DNA of 64,000 bases from assembly GCA_015039465.1 (NCBI GenBank), contig MU130533.1, positions 620,001 through 684,000 of the forward strand, in the 5' to 3' direction. This DNA is from Phlegmacium glaucopus (lineage: Eukaryota; Basidiomycota; Agaricomycetes; Agaricales; Cortinariaceae). Under the pieces are notes generated by a model. The model searched no databases. It was not told where the DNA came from and worked only from the letters and a program-made list of their open reading frames with translations. The translations under genes and the position numbers were made by a program. Shown piece after piece: positions 24,889-39,000 of this stretch. Within the stretch, counting starts at the first letter, position 1. Every line of letters begins with the position of its first letter.

Positions 24889-27800
24889 ATGGCAGAGGCT
24901 GGCGATGGCAATATCAAGGTCGTCGTTAGATGTCGACCTCTCAACTCTCGCGGTAAGTTCAAAGGCCAAAATACTTCCAAAATCAACCTCCACTTTGGCC
25001 GCTTATTCGTGACTCTTCTGTATTTTGCAGAACTCGCGCGTGGAGCAAAGCCACTCATTCGGATGCAAGGTAACCAGACCTTTCTCGACCCACCGGAAAC
25101 CGGCTCCGCACAGGACGCGAAACGCGCAACGGAGCGCAAGACTATGGCATTCAGCTTCGACAGGAGTTACTGGTCAGCAGGCCCGAGGGACGAACCTGGT
25201 TATTGTTCTCAGCAAACGCTTTATGATGACTTGGGAAAGGAACTGCTAGATCACGGATTTGCGGGCTTTAATGCTTGTATTCTTGCTTGTGAGTGAAAAT
25301 TCCTTGCATTAGCAAGTTAGTATGATGTGAAACTCTAACCCTTTATTTGGTGGACCATGAAGATGGACAGACTGGTATGTCAGCCTTTGATAAAATACAA
25401 GGAGAAATGCCGACCACTCTTAACTTCCCTTCTAGGATCAGGGAAATCTTATAGGTTTGTGGTCAATCTAGCTAGACAAAAATTTACTTGTTAATCCGCC
25501 CCCTTTCATAGTATGATGGGATGTTCGTGGTCATTCAAATCATTGAATTTCGAAAACCTGGGTTATTGACACAAACTTTCGCATGCAGATGGAGCAGACA
25601 AGGGTATCATCCCTCTTACATGTTCGGAATTGTTTGAGCGTGTAAAGGATAAGAAGGCGGGGAATGCTAATTTGAATTTTACTGTGGAGGTCTCTTATAT
25701 CGAGGTTTGTACCCCATATCATCCTCATTTATAGCCAATTAATAACGTTTCTTTAGATCTATAATGAGAAAGTACGAGACTTACTCAATCCCAAGAACAC
25801 TGGAAACCTCAGGGTTCGAGAGCATCCTAGTCTTGGACCTTACGTCGAGGATCTAAGCAAGCTGGCCGTTGGAAGTTATGATGATATGATGACCCTCATG
25901 GATGAAGGGAATAAGGCGCGCACAGTTGCTGCTACGGCCATGAACGAGACGTACGCATTCTTCTCCTTTCTTTTCTTCATCGGAGGCGCAAATACTGACT
26001 TCTTGTTCCTGTCGATTAGGTCCTCTCGATCTCATGCCGTATTCACGCTTCTTTTGACCATGAAAAAACGAGATGAAGGTACGAATCTAGATACAGAAAA
26101 AGTATCTCGAATTAGGTGAGTGGCACTGCAGTTCTCTCGTCAACCGATAGCTCGGTACCCCTCATTTCTCGCTGAATGCATATATGTTCTTCGTTATCTA
26201 GTTTGGTCGATTTGGCTGGATCGGAACGTGCCAATTCAACTGGTGCTACTGGGCAAAGGTTGAAAGAAGGAGCAAACATCAACAAGTCACTGACAACACT
26301 GGGCAAAGTCATTTCTGCGCTTGCTATGGCTAGTCAAACCGAAGGCAAGAAGGGAAAGAAGGGCAAAGCCGACGACTTCGTCCCTTATCGTGACTCGGTG
26401 CGTGATTCTCGCACTTTTCGGACCTCCTTGACGTCCCAGATACTTATGTGTATACAGGTTCTCACTTGGCTGCTGAAAGATAGTTTGGGCGGTAACTCGA
26501 AGACTGCTATGATTGCTGCAATCTCGCCAGCTGATTATGAAGAGACCTTGAGTACACTTCGGTATGCCGATCAGGCGAAGAAGATCAAGAACAAGGCGGT
26601 GGTGAACGAGGATCCCAACGCGAAGTTGGTGCGCGAACTCAAAGAAGAGCTTGAAGTCCTCAGAGGTACGATAAAATCGCACATTGTTCTGACACCATTC
26701 ACGTGATGATACTGGATTGTCATTCTTTGCTTTACAGCTCGTGTTGCGGGAGTCGGTAGTGAGTCTACCTATGATCCTACAGTGCCTCCCGAGAAGCAGA
26801 AAGTGTCGTACCAGACCAAGGATGGTCGAATCAAGACCGTGACCAAGGCAGAGCTCCAAGAGCAGATGGAAGCAAGTGAAAAACTTATGGAGAGCTTGAA
26901 CGAGACTTGGGAGGAGAAACTGCAGCGCACCCAGGAGGTACAGAAGGAACGGGAGAAGGCGCTCGAGGAGTTGGGAATTACAGTGGAGAAGAATCTTGTC
27001 GGCGTCCATACTCCAAAGAAGGTACAGTACACGATCCTTTCCTCCATGATGATGCCTTCACCCCAACATATTAACTACTTCGTAATCAGATGCCCCATCT
27101 TGTCAACTTGGTGAGTCATTTTTCATGTTTATACTATACTCTGCGCGTTCTCGAAGGCTGAGTAAATGATGGTTTGTAGAACGAAGGTAAGCAGCTGCCG
27201 CGAGGCATCAACATTTCCACCAGCATCCCCAGTTGACGTTTGACCATCTTTTCTCTTCAAAGATCCCCTAATGAGCGAATGCCTAATCTACCAGATTAAA
27301 CCTGGAAAGACTATTGTATGTGACTAAATTAATGTGTATCGTGACTGTCTATTCATTATTCTGCAATGTGCAGGTTGGTCGCCTTGATAGTGAAGTACCT
27401 GCTGCCATTCGCCTAAGTGGGGATCACATCCTCGAGGAGCACTGCTGTTTCGAGAACACAGATGGCAGAGTCGTAATTATCTGCATGCCCGATAGCGTCA
27501 CAGTAAGACAAATCTTTCGGTCGGTGTCCTGGATTTATTTACTTACGAATCTATCTTAGTTTCTAAACGGAAAGCAAATTCTGCCAGGACAGGTAATCTT
27601 TATTCCAAATCCGTGAAAGTCTAGCTTATCTCCGCATTTGATACCTAGCCCCATAAACTCCGTTCTGGTTTCCGGATCATCCTTGGTATGTTTTGTTTGT
27701 TTTCTCTTCGTTATATACACTCACAATGCATTCTTCTGTCTTTTGAATATAGGCGATAATCACGTTTTCAGGTTCAACAACCCTGAGGAAGTGCGCAGAC

Positions 27801-30800
27801 AGCGTGATCGTGCCACCATGAGGACCAACATGCATTTAAGTGTTTCAGCCGGTGATCCCGACATGTTGAGCGAACACTCTCCGCGACCCGATTCACCAAC
27901 TTCATCTACGGATGAACAGTTCGATGTCGACTGGAATTTTGCCAAGCGTGAGGCAGCTCTAACTCGTCTGGGTCTCGATCCAACCCTTGACAATTTACCG
28001 GATGATGATTTGAACAAACTGTTTGAAAAGATTACCAAAGTCAAGACGATGCGTGACCACAACTCGAAATCTCGTCCAGAGAGTAGTCTTAGCCAAGCTG
28101 ATGACGTGTGGAGTGAAACTAGTCGGCCGCAGGCGAGCGATGTGAACACTGACGATACAAGTTTGTATATCCCAAGCTATGGTGGAAGCCCGGCCGCCGA
28201 CGATCCCCTCAAGGATGTCAAGAATCAACTGGAGAGTCGCCTTCAGGAAATTGGTGACTCCTCAACTGAGGCAGAGGACTTGAAAGTTGAGAAAGAGCAC
28301 ATGGAACACCAGCTTCGACTCGTACGAACGCAGATGAGGCGACTAATTGAAGCACGTGCTAGGGGTGACCCTGACGTTGTTGGATTGGACTTTGAGCCGG
28401 TCATCTTTTCCGCACGACAGCTAAGATTAATTAGGAAAGTTTTGGATCGTTGGCGAGCGCATCGTGCATTTTCAATGGCTGAGGTAATACTGACAAATGC
28501 GGTCGCAATGAAAGAGGCCAATATCATCAGGTCAGTACGATGTTTCAATTATAATGTAGTAAACATACTCACGCTGATCATCATCATTAGCAAAGAACTT
28601 GGAAAAGAAGTATCGTACAATTTTACAATCGCGTCCGGTGGATCCCTAGCTGCGCCTTCATCCGCTGTCGATACCATCGCCGGCCTGGATGAATTTGGTG
28701 ACGTCGCAGATCCCATCCTTGCATCGGCAACACAACCATCAGTCGCAGTCAAAGTTCTTGACAAGAGGCATAACGCCATCTACGCATGGTCCTTGTATCG
28801 CATGCAACAGCAATTACAACGCATGCGCAACCTCACAACATACATTGATCGTCCGTCCTACACACAGCATTTCTCCTCAGATGAACCATTTTTCGACTCG
28901 CCACCTCCAGAGTATTCATTTATCGGAAATGCTTTGATCTCACTTGCGACTTTATCGCGCCGGCTATCCTCGACCTCCACTGTACCTATTTTCTGTCGAT
29001 ATACGGCAGAGGCCATTGGGTCATGCCGGATCGACATCAAGCTTGTCAATGTTGTTTTATCTTCCAAATACCTCAGTGGATCATCTTCATCGACGCGTGC
29101 ATCTTCTCCAGTCCCTGGGACGGTTCCTCCAGGTAGCAAATTAAGCTTCTTCTTGACTATTGATTCTGTCAAGGGGTTATCATTACATGACTTTTCTGGT
29201 GTACATCTTCAAGTGCGCCTATCTTCCTTCGTGGGGTCTTCAGTAGCTGTTGAGGAAGTTTTTCCTTCAATGGCTATTGACATGGATGCGTCATCATTAT
29301 CTGAGCTGAAATTCAGGCGTAGCTTCTCGATTGTCACAACTTCCAAGGTGCTCAACCATCTACGACAAGGTTATGCTCCAATCGAGTTCTTCGCTGCATT
29401 GAAGCCTACGTATCTGGAGCGGTTGGAACGATGGGATGAAATGCGAGAACAAAAACAATTCACCCGTACCCATTCTACTATTTCTCCTCTACCAGAACCT
29501 CGACCAGTCACTCACCCTCCGATGCGCCGTTCTGAAACTGATTTCGTGGTCGAACAAATACATGACGTCGTAGCATGGCTGCAGATATGTGAGCTTGCAC
29601 CAGACGGGTCCTATATTCCTGTGCCGGTCATATCCCAGGGCAGTCTGGATCCAGGTGTTTTCTCGCTGCATCAAGGTCTCCAACGGCGTATCGTCCTCTC
29701 ACTCTCGTCCAATTCTGGTCAACAGCTTCCATGGCTAGAATTTACCAAGGTTCGCATCGGCAATGTCCGGCTACTTGACGCCAAAGGTCGTGTACACGAC
29801 TCCGCATCAAAAGCGTTGGCAACACTTCCACTGCTTAAAGACCAGATCGTGGAATTCAAACCAGATGGTTCGGGAGCGCTATTAAGTGAAGCCTTGTGGG
29901 ATTCTAGTGTGCATGACTCTGTCCTACTCAACAGAGTCACTGCTTCCAATCAACGTATACTACTTCAACTCTCTTGGGCTGTTGCGGTTGAGATTTGCAG
30001 TGATCCAGTTCAGTTCAGCATGGACGTCGCAATTGCGATGCAGACCCGAGATGCTGGTCCTCCGTCGAAAATACTGACTTTCTTCGGTTCTAACAAGATC
30101 CTTTCGAAGACGAGCACACTCTTCAATGTGCGCTTATCACCCCCGCTGACTCGCTCTGCCAGAGACCTTTGGCGTCTAGACACGTCAGAGAAGTATGTCA
30201 GGGGGGAAGAGGCGCTTGGTGTTTGGAAACCCCGCGGTATCTCAGTTGTCGAAGACTATACGCGGCTGATCACAATGGAAAGGAGGGCGGCTGATGTACA
30301 GGCCATCCGGGTTATACTCACTGCCTCGCCGCCTAAACCGATATCGGCCGACGCGCTCGTTTGGCGTGCGGATGATCTGTTACGGAAGTCTGTTGGCCTG
30401 TGGCAAAAGCAGTTCGGGCATCGCGGAAGGGTAAGGCGTTCGTTCATGTGCATCCTGAGCTGTCTTGATCCGTGAGATGATATTCTAGATTATTCTGAGT
30501 CAGGAACCCGTCGATTCCGAAGAGATTACGCCCAACAAACAGGTACTAGTGAATGGGTCTCTTGACGGTTTGAAATTAATATCACAAACAAAAGTCATGC
30601 CGCGGAGGTACTTATTGACATTCACCTTTACATTGAAAAGGGGTATGCGCTAATATAAAGCAACCAGTGATGGAGTTACCAAGAAGGGTCATCTCATGAT
30701 CCTTATCGATGCGAGCCAGGACACTTGGGAAAGGCGATGGTTTGTTCTTAAGAGGTACGTAACTTTTTAAGCGAGCAAGTTCAATTACTGATGGTAGCAC

Positions 30801-31092
30801 AAGACCATATCTACATATCTTTGCTCATTCCAATGAATTGGAAGAGACGGGTATAATTAGCCTGACTGGCGTAAATGTGGAAAGCGACCCTCACAAGGAA
30901 TCACTACTTGGGGTGAGTGCATACGGTCGTTGGCGGTACGGACCGATCTGATTTGATTGATTCATCTAATCGTAGAAGCCTTTCTCATTGACCCTCTTTA
31001 CCTCATCCAATTCTCATGCACTTGCTGCTCCAAATCTGAAAGAACTGCAATCATGGACGACTAAATTGGATCCCACTCGTCTACCTTCATAA
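24889..31092 (+). CDS. Kinesin-3 (Unc104/KIF1-type) motor with FHA and PH domains
   Basis: Plus-end microtubule motor for endosome/vesicle transport (kinesin-3; UncA/Kin3 in fungi). The motor domain starts [20 protein letters not shown]. After a small intron it has AYGQTGSGKSYSMMG (P-loop), then [11 protein letters not shown] (switch I), [15 protein letters not shown] (switch II), [16 protein letters not shown] and [19 protein letters not shown] (neck). A Lys-rich insert ([10 protein letters not shown]) sits in loop 12, which resembles the KIF1 K-loop. Next come a coiled coil, the FHA domain ([20 protein letters not shown]…[12 protein letters not shown]), a long tail with the KIF1B/DUF3694-type region (DPVLLNR-like [16 protein letters not shown]), and a C-terminal PH domain ([19 protein letters not shown] … [15 protein letters not shown]). 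It ends with TAA at 31090-31092. About twenty introns, mostly in the 5' half. Confidence 0.94.
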
Positions 31093-31784
31093 TTTGTGTG
31101 CGCTATCCTCCTTTATATTCCTAATGTTAATGTCAGATTTTGCATCAAACTACTAGATACTTACCACACATGTATTTTTTTTTTATATCTATACCCGCAT
31201 TCGTTTTTCGGATTCTCGGGAGGGTCACTGAAGTACTTGCTATATATACTGGAAATCATGGTCATCTGTAAATCGCAGACATGTATTCTCGCTAATCTGA
31301 ACATGCGCTTATGTAATTATGGGCCACGTGGTAGACAAGCGACTCGGTTGTGACCCTGCCGGTCAACCCAAGGCACTACTACTAACGTTGAATCGATAAA
31401 TGATGGGAAACCAAATGGACATTCATTGAATTGAAGTGTTGCCAAGTCTTGACAATGAGAATAATAGAGACTAAAAATAGTGGTTCATTTCCAAAAAGTC
31501 CTTGTAAAAATGTATACATGTATGTATAGTCTACAATATAGTTTCCTAGGATCCTTAGTTAAGATAATTAAATACATTATACATGGAATCTATAGTTCCT
31601 TTTTGGAGGTGAAAGGCGTGTGTGTGTGTGCAGGCGTGAAGAGGCATGTGTGTTCAGACCGTATTCTAAAATCGTCATCTTTGATATATCATCATCATCA
31701 TCTAGTCGCATTTTTGTATTGGTGTATCGTGCTATATAAAAAAAAAGAATTTTTGGTGAGTATGTAGTTAGGATCCGTTTTCAA
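31093..31784. other. Convergent 3' flanks with a short GT microsatellite
   Basis: About 690 AT-rich bases between the stops of kinesin-3 (+) and the cyclopropane synthase (-). It holds a (gt)n run near 31618-31630 and an atc repeat near 31692-31703. Open frames here are short and show no conserved motif. Confidence 0.55.
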
Positions 31785-33669
31785 TTAGTTACTAACCTCA
31801 CGAATGAAAGTGAGCATGTGGCATGTAATATACCCTTTCGAAAATCCGGCTCCAGCGTATGCGAAAAGGTATTGCCATTTTCGTTTGAAAGCAGCATAAT
31901 CAGAATGATCCCGGAGTGCGGGATAATCTTTTGCAATCGTTTCTTGTGTAAGGTTGGCTTCCAACCGCCTTCCCCACTCGCGAAGAGTTCGGGGATAATC
32001 TGGTGAGAGATTTCAGAACAGGTCATAAATAGGGAGATCCAATGTACTCACGGGCCGCATGGTTTTCGACACTTTCGAGAGTGAATCGACCTTGTGATGA
32101 TGTGTGCGCAGCAGTGATGAGAGCGGTTGCACTCGGCAAGCAGGAGTTTGGCCACATGTATTTACGCATAAAGTCTTCCGCTCTAATAGCAATGACAGTT
32201 AGAAAGATGATTATGGTTAGGATACAATAATCATCAACATACTGGTAAGTTGAATATCTCGATTCCGGGAAAGTAGATGCCGTGACAACAGCCGTGGCAT
32301 TTTTTGATTTGAGAGCAAAGTCAACAAGTTTGAAATAGAGGTTGTAATATTTCGCTCCGACATGCTAGATTGTTTCCTCGATTAGAAACCTGGTCTGCAA
32401 TAATAGATAGTATAAGAGCTCACTTCTAGCATTTCTACACTGACAAAGGCATCAAAGGCCTTTTCGAACTCTGCTGGGATTTCTCGATAGTCGAGGAGGT
32501 GAACGCGAATTCGGTTCTCTAATCCAGCGGCTTTAATGCGTTCCTCTGCGAGTCTTTTCTGCTCAATAGACAGCGTCAAGGTATCTACTTGGCAGCCATA
32601 GTGGCGCGCGGCCTATTAAAAAAAAGATTGTTAGATTTTATTCTGGTTTGTTAATTTTATATCAAAAGTACCTCAATGGCAAGACCTCCCCATCCGCTAC
32701 CGAATTCAAGAATTCTGTCTCCAGGTTTTACACGTGCTGCTGATAGTACATGGCGAATTTTGCGTAGTTGAGCTGCTTCTAGATCTCCAGGGGTGGGACC
32801 CATCTCTAGGTCGCCGCGTACGCCGCCTTCTGCTTCGCTCCAGAGTGCACAAGAGTACATCATCTCCTTACTCAGGAAAGCCTTTAATATAAAGTGGGTT
32901 AGAAAAGTTTTTTATTTTTATTTATTGGCGTCAAGCATACATACCTTGAAAAGTTCATTGGACTGATCATAACTTGCAATCGCGTTAAGTCGCGCTTGGG
33001 AACGCGTTTGACCGAGGAAGCTATTGTAAATACTGGATAGAGCTGATGATAGTCTGGCGACCGTTGAGGATAGAGTAACCTCCATTCCTGCTTGGTTATC
33101 GAGCCATAACTGTGGTGATACGCGTTTATTTAGAGTAAAAGTATGGTGAATTTGAAATGACGTACATCCATGGCTCCCTTTAAGGAAGATACTTTGATAT
33201 CTCCAATCATAAAAGCTTCACTAACTATAAGGATATCAATGGGTCAGGAAAGGTTTTAAAGGCCGACGGAGGGGGATAATAATTACAGCCAAGGTCACCG
33301 GAACTATTTAGGACATAAGTAAAGGAGTAGGTTGGGACTAGATAATATATGAACTCACAGTAGAATGCGGAACCAAAAGTTATCATTGATGACTTGGATA
33401 TGAACATCGTTGCAGGCCTTTTGATATCTGCCATAATAGTGTGTGCCTTGAGAGTCTGAAATTGTGAGATGGCCAATGGTGATTGCGTCCTCAAGGACAG
33501 AGAGTATTGAGGATCTTGCTGTAAATGATAGTGAGCAAGAGGGGGTATATATTGTTGAGAATGAATTACCGAAGGAGATTAACCAAGATTTTGGTGTGAA
33601 TGGGTAGAGAGAGAGGAGAGAAGAAGATTTTGAGAATTGAAGGCAGTTTGAAACTGAGGACGAAGACAT
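31785..33669 (-). CDS. Cyclopropane-fatty-acyl-phospholipid synthase-family SAM methyltransferase
   Basis: SAM-dependent methyltransferase of the Cfa/mycolic acid cyclopropane synthase family, which adds a methylene or methyl group to unsaturated acyl chains of phospholipids. The start is MSSSSVSNCLQFSKSSSLLS at 33669. An N-terminal region (ARSSILSVLEDAITIGHLTI…VINDNFWFRILL, then FSEAFMIGDI) matches the substrate-domain region of Cfa. The catalytic domain has YDQSNELFKAFLS, EMMYSCALW, the SAM motif RILEFGSGWGGLAIE, LTLSIEQKRLAEERI, VSVEMLEHVG and the C-terminal LFAYAGAGFSKGYITCHML. No transmembrane segments precede the domain, unlike fungal sphingolipid C9-methyltransferases, so a Cfa-type enzyme is preferred. 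Family members in fungi are often considered bacterial in origin; that is inference here. Confidence 0.9.
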
Positions 33670-34973
33670 GATTGTTGTTGAGGGAACAGATGAAAGATAC
33701 TGGACCTTTTATGCATATTGGCAGTGAACTGTTGAATTTCCAGATTATGCATACGCCGTAATAGAAAAAGCTCAATGACTTTCACGTGGCGAACCTCATC
33801 AAAATCCTAGGGTCTCCCTCGGATTTGCTCTTAGATTCAGATCCGATCTTATCTCTTTAAACCGAGGATCCAGAGCAAAGGAGGTAACACGCAATGTCAC
33901 TCTTCAAATCCTTACTTGGCAGAATATTTCCATCTTCTGTAGCCAGCAAGTACTCCGTATCATCGCACAGAAGCCTCAGGTGTCCAATCGCCGCCACAAA
34001 ACTTCACATCTAGGAATATCTTCGGGAAATTATCAATTATTTATCTCGGATTATCGATTATCGACGGAGCAACTCGGAGAGCCTCTTATTTTATTGCCAA
34101 GGAGATTAATACTATGTTCTCCTCCTCGTACTGCTCTCCTAGTGAACATACTTAGTCTTCAGGGCCGCGAAAAAAGAAAATAGAGTTTCCGATCACAGAA
34201 CTTGAAGGAAAGAAAGCCTCTTGTCCAAAGGTAAACGCAGAGTTCGAGGCAAGCTCCGAATTTTCTTTGGGTACCCATTTACAAAACTCAAGAGTTATTT
34301 TGTAACTCTGGCAGCTACTGGACAGCCTGAGGGCTAACCGTTCAGCTCGATACATATCGACACGTAACCATCAGAGTAAATACCAACTCGCTTCAATGCA
34401 CTTTCCGTGAGATCCATACATCATGCATACCCAGAAACCACAGAAAAAAATAGACTTTTCCTCACGGCTAAAGTCTCGATGGCAGACAGTTTCTCAAGTA
34501 ATGTCACGATTTGGAGAGCAGAGATAGCTTTCTCTACAACTAGTCAAGCTTATCGACTAGCTCGTGGAATCGGATCGAAAGTAAACATTTCTTCGCAAAA
34601 GACCGGAGAAACAGAAGGATTCTCTGCCATGAATAACCGGTGGGACAAACGTAAAACCAACCGGAGCTTGTTATGTGATTCGCAAAAAAATACGGCGCAC
34701 ATTAGCCATTTGACGGAGATGCTTGTAGGGGATATCCTTTATAAGAGTTGGCTTTTGTTGGTATGATTATTGAAATGATCAGTGTCGTTCGAGACTCTTA
34801 TCCATATACTGATAGAAGGATGCACATAGTACAGTCAGAAGGATGGTCGCGGAAAGTTTCAGCGAGCGGTGGAAGGTCTCTCCTGTGTCCTAGATCTGCC
34901 ACATCGATCCGTTCCAGAGCATTCGAGAAAAGGGAGTCGGGATGGAGAAAAAGGAAAAAAAGAACGACGGCCG
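33670..34973. other. Intergenic, no confident gene
   Basis: 1.3 kb between the cyclopropane synthase start and the ARL2 stop. A 39-codon ORF on the plus strand from 33894 (MSLFKSLLGRIFPSSVASKY…) looks a little like a mitochondrial presequence but has no visible partner exon. Other open frames in 34150-34770 show no recognisable motif. It probably holds the synthase promoter and ARL2 3' UTR. Confidence 0.4.
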
Positions 34974-35941
34974 TCATTCCGAGTTAACCAAAACATCCTT
35001 TGTCGATTGCCTTGATTCCTGATCAGTGACAGTGCTATAATATAGTCTCCCAGCAACATCATTCACGACCCAGTCCAGTCCAGAGACGAGGTTTGCTCCA
35101 GTCACCGCACTGCAGGGCCAAATCTTCCAGTGATGAGTCGTAATTGACCGAAGGTCCAAAGTCTGAAATGGAAACGTGCCACATAGTGCTCAGTTTGAGA
35201 ATATCGGAACAGAAAAAAATATGGATCTTACGTCGCGAATTTCTGCGTCACTCATCGAACCTTGCAAATCCTGTTTGTTGGCAAATACAAGTAGGGATGC
35301 ACCTGCTAGACGCTGGAATAGGACGTGATATCCGTCCAAGATATTAAACCAAACGCTCTGGCGGAAAAAAGTCATATTTCCTCTCACATCTTCTGTTAGT
35401 AGACTGTGTAATTCTTGTTTACAATCTTGCATGCGCATTCTATCTCCTGAATCGACGACCCATACTAATGCGTCCGTCTGTTCGAAATAGTTTCTCCAAT
35501 ACGGTCGAAGCGTCCTTTGACCGCCAACGTCCCCTAAAAGTGTAAAATCGGATCTTAGTGACAGAGATAGGAGCAGGGAAATAGCTTGAATGATCGTGGA
35601 TGGGAGGGTCACGTACAGATGTTCAAGGTATATCTATTAGATTAGCGGAGATGGCTCAGAATCGAAAACACGAAACAAAAGGTAACAAACTTCTCTAACC
35701 TTCCATGCATAAATGTCTTAATGTTGAACCCTAAAGTAGGACTGATACTGCTGATATCCTCCCCGTTAAGCTTCTTGAGGATCGTTGTCTTTCCTGCATT
35801 GTCAAGGCCGCTTTGTAGATTTGGCGATTAAGCTCTTTGGGAAAATGTGCAACTCAACGGGTTTTGGCGAGCTTACAGAAAGAGCAAACGCATTTCCTTT
35901 TCTTTTTGTCGATTTTTTCGAATAATTGTAAGCAAGCCCAT
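34974..35941 (-). CDS. ARL2: ADP-ribosylation factor-like GTPase Arl2 (Cin4/Alp41)
   Basis: Small GTPase of the Arf family that acts with tubulin cofactors in tubulin folding and microtubule assembly (established for Arl2/Cin4/Alp41). It begins [20 protein letters not shown], the Arl2 N-terminus with Gly2. GTP-binding motifs follow in order: [10 protein letters not shown] (P-loop), [11 protein letters not shown] (switch I, T), [17 protein letters not shown] (switch II), [10 protein letters not shown] (G4) and the C-terminal [21 protein letters not shown] (G5). It ends …[12 protein letters not shown]. At least five introns; one falls between LLTED and [10 protein letters not shown]. The Arl2 identity is supported by [20 protein letters not shown]. 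It is head-to-head with eIF5B, 152 bp apart. Confidence 0.94.
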
Positions 35942-36093
35942 AGCTATTGAGGAAGTATGTATAGATGACTGCTGAGTATTGGCCAGACCAGTCAGAACTT
36001 GGTCAAATATAGCCGAGACCCGATTGCCGCTTGTAATCTGACTCCACTAACCAGAAATAGTGGACTACACATATCTCTTTCATACCAACCACT
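35942..36093. promoter_or_regulatory. Shared promoter between ARL2 and eIF5B
   Basis: A 152-bp divergent gap; both promoters must overlap. No specific motif is called. Confidence 0.5.
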
Positions 36094-39000
36094 ATGCCGC
36101 CCAAAAACAAAGGAAAGAAAGGTAAAAAGGGAGATGATGACTTTTGGTATATCTGTTCAAAGTAATCTAATACCTGGGGTGTTACGATCTCAAAATTTTG
36201 TTAGGGACAATGCCGGTGAAACCGTTGCACCCAATCTCTCTTCACCCAATGGCGGAGGATCAGACGGCGAAGATGTCTTCGCAAAGCCAAAAAAATCTGA
36301 ATTCTCAGCTTTTGCTTCAGCAGGTCTAATGGATGACATTGCTGTAGAAGATGATGATGATGGTGGAGGAGGACTTATGGTAAGATTTATCTGTCATCAA
36401 TGCGATGCTCACACACTCAATCAGTTCCTAATGAATAGTCACTCATGAAACAAAAAGGAAAGCCAAAAAAGGAGAAGTCAAAAGCGAAAGCTAGTACAAG
36501 TAATACTAACGGCAACGACGACCAAATCGATGTTCCAGTTCCAAACCAGGAATCTAAGAAACCTATTGAGGTAACCGCTGAGGACCTTGCTGATGAAGAA
36601 TGGGGTCCTGTGAAAGAGAAGAAAAAGAAAGACAAGAAGGGCAAAGGTAAGAAGGGTGCAGTAGAAGTGGAGGAAGAGGCAGAGAACGAGGATGATAAGG
36701 GTAAGTCGACGGAGAAATCTAAGAAGTGATGATCTCAGTTATAATCTACAGCCAAGGTAGAGGCCGTAGCCCCTCCAACAATAACTTCAGGTGCCAACGA
36801 TGAGGATGAAGAGGATCAAGCTGATACACCGGAGATTAAAGTACTTTCCAAGAAGGAGAAAGAGAAGCTGAAGAAAGAGAGAGAGAAGGTTTGCTTCACT
36901 AACAATCCCGTTCGTAAAACGAGGAAGACTCAGGTCAATTTCTAATTTCGTAGGCAAAGAAAAAGGCACAGGTTGCCGCAAAGAAGGCTGCTGAAGGAGA
37001 TGATGTAGTCGCACCCCCGCCACCACCGACTGTTTCAGACCCCACGCCAGCCGCACCTTCAGTAACGGCGGCAGAGGAAGTTGAAAATGACGGAGATGAA
37101 GCTGCAGGGGGTAAAACAGATAAAAAGAAAAAGAAAAAGAAGGCAGCCAAAAAAGACGATGAGCCCGCACCTGCGCCTGCGCCCGCAGCCGGCGGCGCGA
37201 AGAAGAAGGGAGGTATTAGTGCTTTGAAGGCCCTAATGGAGGAAAAGAAACGATTAGAGGAGGAAGCGAAACGGGCAGCGGAGGAGGAGAGGAAGAGGAT
37301 CGAGGAAGAGGAAAGGCGTGCAGAGGAAGAGGAACGCAAACGTGAAGAGGAGAAGCAGCGCAGAAAAGAGAAGGAGAAGGTCCTATCTTCAAACTTTTCC
37401 TTGTTTCTTCGTTATTAACATCTTCACCTAGGCCAAGCGAGAGCTTGCGAAGAAAGAGGGACGGTTGCTTACAAAAAAGCAAAAGGAGGAGAAACATCTA
37501 GCTGAGATCAGAAAGCAAGCTCTTTTAGCTTCTGGTGTACAAATCGAGGGCTTGCAGCAGCCTTCAGGAAGTGGGCCGCCGGCAGTCAAAAAGGTTGTTT
37601 ATGGAAACCGCAAGAAGAAAGGTCCGGTTGTGAAAGATGTATCTCCTGCACCTGAATCGCGGCCAAGATCTCCTGAACCAGTCGCATCTCCTTCACCTCC
37701 CCTAGTTGAGAAACCAGTTGAGGCAATACAAGGCGACGGTGATGCGAAGTCAGACTGGGAAGCTAGCAGTGATGAAGATGATACGAAAGCACAGGGAGAA
37801 GCAGTCAAAGAGTCGTGGGATGCTTCAAGTGATGATGAAAAGAAGAAATCACGCAAGTTTGAACTTTCTTGATCTGAAACTATTTTTCATTTGTGACCAA
37901 CAGAACCTGTTAAACCCGTGGCAGAGACCAATAAGCCCGCTTCAAAGACCCAACCTGCCGCAAAGCCAGGACCAGCCTCGAAAGCAGCACCAACACAGGC
38001 ACCTGTTAAACCTGCTCAGAAAGAGGAATCATCTGAATCCGAGGAATCTGATGATGATGATGAGAATTCAGACTCTGATGATTCCGAGGACTCTGATGAA
38101 TCATCTGAAGAAGAAGAATTGACTTCTACTCAGAAACAGGCAGCGCAGCGAAAGGCTGAAGCCGCTGCCCGTCGTGTTAAAGCCCACGAAGCAGCTTTGG
38201 CAGCCCGTAGCAAAGACGACCTCCGCAGTCCTATATGCTGTATTCTAGGCCACGTCGATACCGGCAAAACCAAGCTATTGGATAAAGTCTGTTATTTTTT
38301 TTTTGCTGTATTTCGTTGCCTGCTCCTATTGTGACATTTTACTGTCAGATTCGTCAAACTAATGTTCAAGAAGGTGAAGCTGGAGGTATCACACAACAGA
38401 TCGGTGCCACATATTTCCCCGTGGATGCAATTAAGACGAAGACCTTGGTCATGAACAAGGTACTTGCTTTCCATTCACAGTACGCGGCCATTGATCGTTG
38501 ATTATATTTTAGGATAATCAACAAGAATACCAAATCCCTGGTCTTCTGGTCATCGATACCCCTGGTCACGAATCGTTCACGAATTTGCGATCGCGCGGTA
38601 GTTCTCTCTGTAACATTGCCATTCTTGTTGTTGATATTATGCACGGCTTGGAGGCCCAAACCTTGGAGTCTCTCCGATTACTACGAGACCGTAAGACACC
38701 TTTCATTGTTGCTCTAAACAAAGTACGTCGCAACCCGGAAATTTGAATGCTATGCTCATTTTCTTTTATCTTGAAAGATCGATCGTATCTATGGCTGGGT
38801 TCCTACACCAGATGGCGCTTTCCGCGAATCTCTAGAGAAACAGGGTCGCTCTGTCCAACGCGAATTTGAGGATCGCGTGTCTAAGACTATCGTCGCGTTT
38901 GCAGAGGAAGGATTAAATGCGGCGCTATATTACGAGAACAAAAACTTTGCTCGTAATGTTTCGTTGGTACCGACTTCAGCCATCACGGGAGAAGGTGTAC

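Noticed and set aside
26287..27009. 240-codon minus-strand open frame
   Set aside because: Antisense to the kinesin motor/neck exons, which are clearly coding on the plus strand.
33894..34013. 39-codon plus-strand ORF resembling a mitochondrial presequence
   Set aside because: Short, no downstream exon found, and inside the presumed promoter of the cyclopropane synthase.
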